The position numbers and the translations under genes are program-made. Positions 56,843-64,000 of a stretch of DNA of 64,000 nucleotides are shown here, in pieces (position 1 is the stretch's first letter; every line of letters begins with the position of its first letter). Source of the DNA: CAVYUC01 sp963771595 (lineage in GTDB: Bacteria > Bacteroidota > Bacteroidia > Bacteroidales > Prolixibacteraceae); the NCBI GenBank assembly GCA_963771595.1, contig CAVYUC010000026.1:84846-148845 (forward strand), written 5' to 3'. Under the pieces are notes generated by a model that saw only the letters and a list, made by a program, of their open reading frames with translations, made no database searches and was not told the origin of the DNA.

Positions 56843-57042
56843 TTACAAATGTTAATATTATCTGAGGAGCATCTACCCATTGATGTGGTTTAATTCCACA
56901 TTCCCCTTAATTTAGGTTTCATGTATATATCGCTGGTATTTAACAATTTAAAGGAATTCTGCATTCCGCCATTGTTCTGGTATGGTTGTGGTAAAATATG
57001 AAACCTCTGAAAACACTTTATTTATTATTGATTTCTTTAACC

Positions 57043-58158
57043 ATGAAAAAAATATTAATCACTGGCGGGGCCGGTTTTATTGGTTCGCACCTGTGCGATG
57101 CACTAATTGAAAAAGGCCATTCCGTAAAAGTACTTGATAATTTAAGCGAACAGGTACATGGTGCAGATTGTGCCAGACCTTCCTACCTGCATCCCGATGT
57201 GGAGCTGATTAAAGGCGATGTGCTCGATAAGCAGGCAGTAAAAAATGCATTGAAAGATGCGGACTGGGTTTATCATTTTGCCGCAAATGTTGGGGTGGGG
57301 CAAAGCATGTACGAAATTGCCCGTTACACCCGGGTAAATAATCTGGGAACGGCCATACTTCTTGAGGCGCTGATTGAACATCCCGTTGAAAAACTGGTGG
57401 TTGCCTCGAGTATGAGTATTTACGGCGAAGGAATGTACCGCAACGCCGACAATGAAATTGTGCCGGGCCACGAAAGGAACCTTCAGGATTTAAAACAGGG
57501 CCGGTGGGAAATGTACGACCGGCAAAACCGCGAGCTAAAACCTGTTGCTACCAACGAAAGCAAACCTCCTGTGTTGGGGTCTGTGTACGCGTTGTCGAAG
57601 TACGATCAGGAACGAATGTGCCTGCTGGTTGGCAGGGCGTATAATATTCCGGTAGTTGCACTCCGGTTTTTTAATGTGTATGGAACGCGGCAGGCATTGT
57701 CAAATCCGTACACTGGTGTTCTTGCCATTTTTGCATCGCGTTATATGAATGAAAAACCACCACTGATTTTCGAAGATGGAAACCAGCTGAGAGATTTTGT
57801 GCATGTTAAAGATGTTGCCCGGGCCTGCATTCTTGCCGGCGAAACTAAAAAAGGAACGGGACAGGTTTTCAACGTTGGAAGCGGAAATTCCTACTCCATA
57901 AATGAAATTGCACATCAGCTTGCCGAAGTTATGGGCAAAGGTTATATAGAACCGGATGTGATTGGAAAATACCGTGCAGGTGATATCAGGCACTGTTTTG
58001 CCGACATCACGAAAGCAAACGAAGTTTTGGGATACCAGCCGCAGGTAAGTCTGAAAGACGGACTTGCAGAACTGGCCGAATGGTTAAAAGACCAAAAAGC
58101 ATCGGATAAAGTGGAAACCGCAGGCAAAGAACTGGAAAAAAGAGGCCTCGCCATTTGA
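57043..58158 (+). CDS. NAD-dependent sugar-nucleotide epimerase/dehydratase
   Basis: 371 residues from the ATG at 57043 (MKKILITGGAGFIG); the upstream ATG at 56998 would put 15 residues before the Rossmann strand and is less likely. Extended SDR: 'GGAGFIGSHLCD', 'VYHFAANVGVGQSMYE', 'VASSMSIYGEG' and 'YALSKYDQER' (Tyr-x-x-x-Lys), 'LRFFNVYGTRQ', 'FVHVKDVARAC'. It changes the sugar part of a nucleotide sugar. First of a tight row of six genes (spacing 27 bp or less, two overlaps) running to the window end. Confidence 0.9.
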   Translation: MKKILITGGAGFIGSHLCDALIEKGHSVKVLDNLSEQVHGADCARPSYLHPDVELIKGDVLDKQAVKNALKDADWVYHFAANVGVGQSMYEIARYTRVNNLGTAILLEALIEHPVEKLVVASSMSIYGEGMYRNADNEIVPGHERNLQDLKQGRWEMYDRQNRELKPVATNESKPPVLGSVYALSKYDQERMCLLVGRAYNIPVVALRFFNVYGTRQALSNPYTGVLAIFASRYMNEKPPLIFEDGNQLRDFVHVKDVARACILAGETKKGTGQVFNVGSGNSYSINEIAHQLAEVMGKGYIEPDVIGKYRAGDIRHCFADITKANEVLGYQPQVSLKDGLAELAEWLKDQKASDKVETAGKELEKRGLAI

Positions 58159-58185
58159 AAAACAAATAATGTAAACCCTTTCATT

Positions 58186-60249
58186 ATGAATAAAATTTTT
58201 AACGACAGATACCAGCTTCAAAATCAAAAATCATCAAGCAATTCACCCGAAATTGGAATCCTGGAGTGGTTTCATATAAATGATTCCGAGCATGTTGAAA
58301 AAGCTGTTTCAGCAATGAAGGAGCTGGGTGTTACGCATCTGAGAACAGGAATTTCGTGGGCTGATTATTTTACGGAAGACGGCGAAAAGTGGTACGATTG
58401 GCTGATACCGTACCTTTCGGAAAATTTCAACATACTGCCTTGTTTTTTGTACACGCCCCCATCCATCGGAATTGCTGAAAAAACTTCATCGCCTCCCCAA
58501 AATCCTAAAGATTATGCCGATTTTCTCGATACTATAATCAAAAGGCACGGAAAACATTTTGAATATGTGGAGTTGTGGAATGAGCCCAACAACCGCAGCG
58601 AATATGATTATCTGCTTGATGAATCGTGGGATATTTTTAGCGACATGATTATTAAAGCGTCATACTGGGCAAAACAGCTGGGTAAAAAAACAGTTTTGGG
58701 AGGAATGAGTCCTATTGATCCGAACTGGCTTAAAAATCTGGCTTCAAAAAATGCGCTTCAGTATATCGATGTTATTGGTGTTCATGCATTTCCCGGGGTT
58801 TTTGAACCACACTGGGAAGGTTGGGAATACAACATCAACCTGTTAAATAATGTGCTGAATGAATTTAATCTGCAGCAGGAATTCTGGATTACTGAAACCG
58901 GTTATTCTACGTGGAAGTACGATGAAATAAAACAAATTGAATATTTCCTGAAAACGCTGGAAGCTCAGGTAACCCGGATTTACTGGTATTCGCTTACCGA
59001 TTTGCCGCAAACTCTTGCCACAATTGACGGATTTCGTTTTGATGAACGGGAACACCATTTCGGATTGATAACCGAAAAGGGAAATCAAAAACTGCTTTAC
59101 CGGCTCTGGTCGGATGGTGGAATAGAAAACGTCGTAAAAAATTCATGGCTGACCAAAAAAACAAATATCCGGATCAGCGACGATAAAGAGCATGTTTTAA
59201 TTACCGGCGGAGCAGGTTTTATTGGTACCAATCTCGCGCACCGGCTTTTGAGTGAAGGTTATCATGTTACAGTTTTCGATAATTTATCGCGGCCCGGCGT
59301 CGAAAATAATCTACAATGGCTAAAAAACCATCATCCCAAATTACTGAATGTAAATATTGCTGATGTCCGCGATCCGATTGCAGTTGCCGAAGCAGTGGAG
59401 CAGGTTTCGCATGTTTTTCATTTTGCCGCGCAGGTTGCAGTTACAACCAGTTTGGTGGATCCTGAATTCGACCACGACGTGAATTTAAAGGGCACGGTGA
59501 ATGTGCTGGAAGCCATCCGTAAATCTGCACACCAACCTTCACTGGTTTATACGTCCACAAACAAAGTATATGGAAATCTTGGCGATATTGAAATCCGGAA
59601 AAACGGCACAAGATATTTTCCGGCCGACGAAGAAATAGAAGCCAAAGGAATAAGTGAACAACGAAGACTTGATTTTCACAGTCCCTACGGAAGTTCGAAA
59701 GGCGCTGCCGATCAGTATATTCTGGATTATACCCGTTCGTTTGGATTGAAAAACGTGGTGTTCAGGATGAGCTGTATTTACGGGCCGCACCAGTTTGGCA
59801 CTGAGGACCAGGGCTGGGTGGCACATTTTATTTTGAAAACTCTGAAGAAGGAACAGATAATTTTATACGGCGACGGAATGCAGGTGCGCGATATTTTGTA
59901 TGTTGACGACCTTGTTAATGCATTCCTGCTGGCCTGGCGAAACATCGGCCGCTTAAAGGGCGAAGTTTTTAACATGGGCGGAGGTCCGTCAAATGTAGTC
60001 AGCCTGCTTGAATTAATCAGAATGCTGGAGGAATTCGAAAATTCGAAAATACCAGTCATTTCCAAAGAATGGCGAAAAGGCGATCAGAAATATTATGTGT
60101 CCGATTTCAGCAAATTTTCACAGGCAACCGGTTGGGCTCCTCACTATGATTACCGGGAAGGGGTGGAGAGATTGTACAAGTGGCTCCAAAAAAATTTTTC
60201 AAAAACAAACCTTCAGGCTCAAAATTCAAAAAAATCAACAGTAGCATAA
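58186..60249 (+). CDS. Fusion of clan-A glycoside hydrolase-like barrel and sugar-nucleotide epimerase
   Basis: 687 residues with no signal peptide. Residues 20-325 are a GH-A TIM barrel of GH39/GH5 type: 'WNEPNN' with acid/base Glu133 and 'WITETGYS' with nucleophile Glu237. Residues about 337-665 are an extended SDR with 'LITGGAGFIGTNLAH', 'HFAAQVAVTTSL', 'YTSTNKVYGNLG', 'SPYGSSKGAADQYI' and 'RMSCIYGPHQFG', closest in motif to CDP-paratose/tyvelose 2-epimerases. A cytoplasmic glycosidase fused to an epimerase suggests that a sugar is released or transferred and then epimerised, or that the barrel binds a lipid- or nucleotide-linked sugar. Both active sites look intact. Seven bp separate it from the next gene. 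Confidence 0.88.
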   Translation: MNKIFNDRYQLQNQKSSSNSPEIGILEWFHINDSEHVEKAVSAMKELGVTHLRTGISWADYFTEDGEKWYDWLIPYLSENFNILPCFLYTPPSIGIAEKTSSPPQNPKDYADFLDTIIKRHGKHFEYVELWNEPNNRSEYDYLLDESWDIFSDMIIKASYWAKQLGKKTVLGGMSPIDPNWLKNLASKNALQYIDVIGVHAFPGVFEPHWEGWEYNINLLNNVLNEFNLQQEFWITETGYSTWKYDEIKQIEYFLKTLEAQVTRIYWYSLTDLPQTLATIDGFRFDEREHHFGLITEKGNQKLLYRLWSDGGIENVVKNSWLTKKTNIRISDDKEHVLITGGAGFIGTNLAHRLLSEGYHVTVFDNLSRPGVENNLQWLKNHHPKLLNVNIADVRDPIAVAEAVEQVSHVFHFAAQVAVTTSLVDPEFDHDVNLKGTVNVLEAIRKSAHQPSLVYTSTNKVYGNLGDIEIRKNGTRYFPADEEIEAKGISEQRRLDFHSPYGSSKGAADQYILDYTRSFGLKNVVFRMSCIYGPHQFGTEDQGWVAHFILKTLKKEQIILYGDGMQVRDILYVDDLVNAFLLAWRNIGRLKGEVFNMGGGPSNVVSLLELIRMLEEFENSKIPVISKEWRKGDQKYYVSDFSKFSQATGWAPHYDYREGVERLYKWLQKNFSKTNLQAQNSKKSTVA

Positions 60250-60255
60250 TTAACT

Positions 60256-61209
60256 ATGGAAGCATCTGTAATTGCGTCACCTAAAAATTTAGAAATAATT
60301 GAAACTCAGCTTCCCGAAATCGGGGAAGAAGAAGTATTGGTTAAGTTGAAAGGCACAGGATTATGTGTTTCCAATTTGCCTGTTTGGGAAGGTCGGCCGT
60401 GGTTTAATTATCCGTCGGAGCCGGGTGCTCCGGGTCACGAAGGTTATGGAGTTGTGGAGCAAGCAGGCGGTGCGGTTACCGGTGTTTTACCCGGAGATGA
60501 GGTTGCACTTATCTCACATCACGCTTATGCAGAGTACGATAAAACCCACTATTCAAATGTGGTTAAACTGCCTTCTTCATTTAACGGAAATCCTTTTCCG
60601 GGAGAACCGCTGGCTTGTGCGGTAAATGTTTTCAAACGCTCTGACATTCACAAAAATCAAACTGTGGTTGTAATCGGGGCCGGTTTTCTGGGGTGCCTGC
60701 TCATTCAGCTTTTAAAAGATGCCGGAGCCGAAGTCATTGCTGTTTCGCAGCGCCGTTCATCGCTTAAATTTGCGGAAAAATCAGGTGCCGATCATTTGGT
60801 CAGGCTGGAAGAAACCTGGAAAACCTCGGAGCACATCCAAAAAATTGCCAAAAACGGAGTGCCGCGGGTAATTGAAGCTACCGGAGCACAAAGCGCCATT
60901 GATTTGGCTACCGAAATTATTTCGGAATATGGCAGGCTGATTATCGCCGGTTACCACCAGGACGGATTGCGCCAGGTTAATATGCAGGTGTGGAACTGGA
61001 AAGCGCTGGATGTAATTAATGCACACGAACGGGATCCGAAAATATACATCAGCGGGCTTCGTGAAGCTGTTCATAAAACCAGTGACGGAATTTTACGGCC
61101 GCAGGAGTTGATTACCCACTATTTCGATTTTAAGGATATTAACAATGCATTTAAAGTTTTGCACGAACGTCCCGAAGGATATCTGAAAGGCATAATTACT
61201 TATTCATAA
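60256..61209 (+). CDS. Zinc-binding medium-chain dehydrogenase
   Basis: 317 residues. GroES-like N-terminal domain with 'GTGLCVSNLPVW' (zinc-ligand Cys about 38) and 'GAPGHEGYGVV' (His-Glu), then a Rossmann domain 'VVVIGAGFLGCLLIQLLKDAGA'. The structural-zinc lobe with four Cys is absent, so it is a compact MDR member. Probably oxidises or reduces a sugar alcohol or sugar-nucleotide intermediate with NAD(P). Confidence 0.87.
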   Translation: MEASVIASPKNLEIIETQLPEIGEEEVLVKLKGTGLCVSNLPVWEGRPWFNYPSEPGAPGHEGYGVVEQAGGAVTGVLPGDEVALISHHAYAEYDKTHYSNVVKLPSSFNGNPFPGEPLACAVNVFKRSDIHKNQTVVVIGAGFLGCLLIQLLKDAGAEVIAVSQRRSSLKFAEKSGADHLVRLEETWKTSEHIQKIAKNGVPRVIEATGAQSAIDLATEIISEYGRLIIAGYHQDGLRQVNMQVWNWKALDVINAHERDPKIYISGLREAVHKTSDGILRPQELITHYFDFKDINNAFKVLHERPEGYLKGIITYS

Positions 61210-61221
61210 AAATCAAATAGA

Positions 61222-62241
61222 ATGACAGTTACAGTAAACACCGCAATAAAACCCAAACTGGCTTTTTTAGGAACAGGCTGGATTGGATTTAACCGCATGA
61301 AGTCGCTATTGGAAAACAACCTTTGCACGGCGGTTTCCATTTGCGATCCGGTGGCGGAGAATGCAGCAAGGGCAAAAGAACTGGCTGCCGGCGCTGAAAT
61401 TCATGCTTCGCTCGACGAAATTATTGAAACCAAACCCGATGGCATTGTCATTGCCACTCCAAGCGCGCTGCATTACGAACAGAGTTTAAAAGCCTTAAGC
61501 AGCGGAATAGCTGTGTTTTGCCAGAAACCTTTGTCGCGAACGGCAGCAGAAAGCAAAAAAATAATTGAAACGGCAAAAAATGAGAATAAGCTGCTGGGTG
61601 TTGATCTTTCGTACCGTTTTACCGAAGGAATGCAAAGAATTTTCAATCTCGCCCAAAATAACGAACTGGGGGAAATTTATTCGGCCGATCTGGTTTTTCA
61701 CAATGCCTACGGACCCGATAAGGAGTGGTTCTACAATCCGAAATTGTCAGGTGGCGGATGTTTAATCGATTTAGGAATTCACCTGGTGGATCTGGCGCTC
61801 TGGATTCTGAATTTTCCGGATGTAAGCAGCGTAAATGCATCGTTTTTTTCAAAAGGAAGGAGAATCGAAGATTTATCAGAAACCAGCGAAGATTTTGTGT
61901 CTGCTCAAATGGAAACTTCATCAGGGGCAGTCATCCGGCTGACGTGCAGCTGGAATTTACCTGCCGGAAAAGACGCCGAGATTAAAGCTGCTTTTTACGG
62001 CACAAAGGCCGCCGCTGTTTTCAGCAATACAAATGGTTCATTTTACGATTTTGAAACCAGTTTATGTCACGGAACATCTTCAAAAATAATCAGTTCGCCA
62101 CCTGACGACTGGGGTGGAAAAGCATTAACTGACTGGACTAAAAAACTGCAGGTGAGTGATGGTTTTAATCAGGAAATCAGCAGTTATCAGCAGGTGGCAA
62201 CAGTTATTGATAAGTTGTACGGAAGAAATATGCAGGAATGA
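61222..62241 (+). CDS. Gfo/Idh/MocA-family oxidoreductase
   Basis: 339 residues. Rossmann start 'LAFLGTGWIGFNRMKSL', 'DGIVIATPSALHYEQSL', the family 'CQKPLSRTAAESK' (Glu-Lys-Pro type, here Gln-Lys-Pro), and 'GGGCLIDLGIHLVDLALWIL' with the catalytic His/Asp region. NAD(P)-dependent sugar oxidoreductase. The replacement of the usual Glu by Gln before Lys-Pro is common. Overlaps the next gene by 4 bp. Confidence 0.9.
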   Translation: MTVTVNTAIKPKLAFLGTGWIGFNRMKSLLENNLCTAVSICDPVAENAARAKELAAGAEIHASLDEIIETKPDGIVIATPSALHYEQSLKALSSGIAVFCQKPLSRTAAESKKIIETAKNENKLLGVDLSYRFTEGMQRIFNLAQNNELGEIYSADLVFHNAYGPDKEWFYNPKLSGGGCLIDLGIHLVDLALWILNFPDVSSVNASFFSKGRRIEDLSETSEDFVSAQMETSSGAVIRLTCSWNLPAGKDAEIKAAFYGTKAAAVFSNTNGSFYDFETSLCHGTSSKIISSPPDDWGGKALTDWTKKLQVSDGFNQEISSYQQVATVIDKLYGRNMQE

Positions 62242-63314
62242 AAATTTTAATGACAACAGATAATATTGGTGGCGTTTGGTCGTATGCAGTTGATTTGGCA
62301 CGCGGCCTTAAACGGTGGAATATTGAAGTTGTTTTGGCCGTTATTGGAAACCGGCTGTCACCTGATCAGCGAAAGGAATTATACGGAATTCATTATTATC
62401 ATTTTATAGCCAAACAGGAATGGATGGATGATCCATGGGATGATGTTGATGCTGCCGGAGAATGGCTGTACGCGGTAAAAGAGAAGGTGAAACCTGATAT
62501 CATTCATTTAAATTCTTACTCCCTGGGCAATTTAAACTGGGAAATTCCGGTAGTGGTAACCTTGCATTCCTGCGTGCTTTCGTGGTGGAATGCCGTTAAA
62601 AAAGAAGAGGCCCCGGAATCGTGGAATACATATCATAATCGTGTAAAAGCGGGAATTCAATCCGCAAATATGGTTTGTGCGCCAAGCAAATATATGTTAA
62701 GCATGGCGGAAAAATATTACGGTACATTTTTAAATACAGCCGTCATTTATAATGGCAGAAACCGGCAGAATTTCAGACGGGGCAAAAAGGAAAAGTATGT
62801 TTTTAGTATGGGCCGGTTGTGGGACGAAGCCAAAAACAGCAGCCTGATTGTAAAAGCAGCGCCCAATGTAAAATACTCATTCTGCATGGCCGGAGAACAC
62901 CGGCCTGAAGATTTCCCGGAGCTTCCATCGAATATCGTTCTTTTGGGGCATTTAAATCATGAACAGGTTTCGGCGTGGCTTTCAAAAGCTGCAGTTTATG
63001 CTTTGCCCGCAAAATATGAACCTTTTGGATACACTTTTCTGGAAGCAGCGCTTTCCGGTTGTGCGCTCATTGGCGGCAGTATCCCGTCGTTGCGCGAAAT
63101 TTGGGGAGATGCAATGCTTTATGTGGATCCGGATAATCCCGCCCGGCTGGCACAAATTGTAAATAAAGTAATGGAAGACGATAAATTGCGCATGAATATG
63201 GGCGAAAAAGCATATAAACTGGCGGTTGCAAAATATTCGCTTCAAACAATGCTCGAAAAATACAGCCAATTGTACATGACCACAAAGAAGCAAAAATACA
63301 TTTTTCAACACTAA
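62238..63314 (+). CDS. Glycosyltransferase family 4 protein
   Basis: 358 residues, GT-B fold. N-terminal 'TTDNIGGVWSYAVDLARGL' and 'IIHLNSYSLGN', C-terminal 'FSMGRLWDEAKN' and 'ALPAKYEPFGYTFLEAALSGCALIGGSIPSLREIW' region with the EPFG/E-x7-E donor-binding motif of GT4. Transfers a sugar from a nucleotide sugar, presumably the product of the epimerases upstream, onto an exopolysaccharide or glycolipid. Confidence 0.9.
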   Translation: MKILMTTDNIGGVWSYAVDLARGLKRWNIEVVLAVIGNRLSPDQRKELYGIHYYHFIAKQEWMDDPWDDVDAAGEWLYAVKEKVKPDIIHLNSYSLGNLNWEIPVVVTLHSCVLSWWNAVKKEEAPESWNTYHNRVKAGIQSANMVCAPSKYMLSMAEKYYGTFLNTAVIYNGRNRQNFRRGKKEKYVFSMGRLWDEAKNSSLIVKAAPNVKYSFCMAGEHRPEDFPELPSNIVLLGHLNHEQVSAWLSKAAVYALPAKYEPFGYTFLEAALSGCALIGGSIPSLREIWGDAMLYVDPDNPARLAQIVNKVMEDDKLRMNMGEKAYKLAVAKYSLQTMLEKYSQLYMTTKKQKYIFQH

Positions 63315-63330
63315 CCAATATCGAAATGAA

Positions 63331-63489
63331 ATGAAAAGAACATCACTTAAAGGCGAGCCAAGCAAGAATGAACCTGCCGGATATGAGTACCCTACCCAAT
63401 GGTCAGGCGGACAGCGGGTAAGAAAGTTGGATAATGAGATTGATTATAACCGACAGCTAATCAGTAACTTTAATAATTTATGCCGATGA
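63331..63489 (+). CDS. 52-residue protein between glycosyltransferase genes
   Basis: ATG at 63331 to TGA at 63487-63489. The product is hydrophilic (MKRTSLKGEPSKNEPAGYEY...NNLCR) with no recognised domain. Its last codons overlap the start of the next gene (ATGA-type overlap, ATG at 63486), which supports that it is really translated and coupled. Alternatively only a leader ORF. Confidence 0.5.
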   Translation: MKRTSLKGEPSKNEPAGYEYPTQWSGGQRVRKLDNEIDYNRQLISNFNNLCR

Positions 63490-64000
63490 AAATTTACATG
63501 TTTTATCACTCTGTTATTTCCGACTGGAACCACGGGAATGCGCATTTCCTGCGGGGAATGATGAGCGCATTTATGCAAAGCGGCCACGAGGTTGAAGTAT
63601 ATGAACCATTTGATGGCTGGAGCCTTAAAAATTTAATAAGCAGCCATGGCACAGCATCTTTAAATGATTTCCCAAAAAAATTTCCAAATCACAAGCCTAA
63701 TTTTTATAATCCTGCTACCATTGATTTGGACCGGCTATTACAGGATGCCGATATTGTAATTGTTCATGAGTGGAATGATCCGGCGCTTATTGAACGAATT
63801 GGCGATTACCGCGCGCTGCACGATCATTTTCTTTTATTTTTTCACGATACGCACCACCGTGCTGTAACTAAACCGCAGGAAATGCAAAAGTTTGATTTTC
63901 GGCATTACGATGGCGTGTTGGTTTTTGGCGAAATCCTGAAAAAGATTTACGAACAAAACCACTGGGGCCGAAATGTCCAAACATGGCATGAGGCGGCAGA
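63486..64000 (+). CDS. Glycosyltransferase, 3' truncated by window edge
   Basis: 171 visible codons, open to the end of the window. 'MKIYMFYHSVISDWNHGNAHFLRGMMSAF' and 'ADIVIVHEWNDPALIERIG' then 'LLFFHDTHHRAVT' fit a GT-B glycosyltransferase of the CgeB/GT4-like type ('GHEVEVYEPFDGWS'). Continues the polysaccharide operon. Confidence 0.8.
   Translation, partial: MKIYMFYHSVISDWNHGNAHFLRGMMSAFMQSGHEVEVYEPFDGWSLKNLISSHGTASLNDFPKKFPNHKPNFYNPATIDLDRLLQDADIVIVHEWNDPALIERIGDYRALHDHFLLFFHDTHHRAVTKPQEMQKFDFRHYDGVLVFGEILKKIYEQNHWGRNVQTWHEAA

Overview
The window looks like a chromosome segment of a Bacteroidota bacterium, probably a marine or sediment Bacteroidales/Marinilabiliales relative. The signs are type IX secretion (T9SS) C-terminal sorting domains, an S46 dipeptidyl-peptidase, many short lipoproteins, TAnnTTTG-type promoters, little Shine-Dalgarno use, and moderately AT-rich DNA. 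The organism is inferred; no rRNA or marker gene is present.

Layout. (1) 1-18649 is mostly ordinary chromosome: a universal stress protein end, an outer-membrane protein, a GH3 glycosidase, a T9SS-exported protein, a decayed giant adhesin-like gene with about 11 tandem repeat units, a frameshifted beta-barrel gene, two paralogous DUF1349-like exported proteins, a DPP11-type peptidase and a TIM-barrel lipoprotein. (2) 18650-20880 has no genes. It holds two tandem copies of a 953-bp unit built of short palindromic repeats. (3) About 22222-52225 is the remarkable part: a 30-kb array of integron-like gene cassettes. Each cassette starts with GTT, carries genes (nearly all on +), and ends in a 124-129 bp imperfect palindrome with AAC at its left edge and GTT at its right edge, the architecture of an attC site. 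In addition, the first 6-10 bases of each cassette are the reverse complement of the bases just before its own attC, as expected for cassettes that circularise. No integron integrase is in the window. (4) 52226-55710 holds IS4- and IS110-family elements. (5) 55715-64000 returns to chromosome: a small conserved gene, then a compact + strand operon for sugar-nucleotide/exopolysaccharide metabolism (SDR, two epimerases, one fused to a glycoside hydrolase, alcohol dehydrogenase, Gfo/Idh oxidoreductase, two glycosyltransferases).

Cassette cargo, left to right: a 659-bp ORF-poor cassette present three times and predicted to make a structured RNA; HNH nuclease plus agmatine/peptidylarginine-deiminase-like enzyme; several small unknown proteins and a tRNA-like sequence; a type IV restriction enzyme of the Mrr family (frameshifted) plus a small exported protein; two lipoproteins; a complete type I Zorya anti-phage system (zorABCD) with a frameshifted DUF1016 nuclease inside one 8.8-kb cassette; and a serine hydrolase lipoprotein. 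Two copies of an IS91-like element that also encodes a tyrosine recombinase have inserted at the identical base in the left core of two different attC sites. The second copy was later split by an IS21-family and an IS4-family element. Taken together, the array is a defence-rich cassette platform.

Five genes carry an apparent single extra base (5926, 6475-6479, 13403-13405, 26859-26860, 41553-41556). They may be real pseudogenes or systematic sequencing errors.
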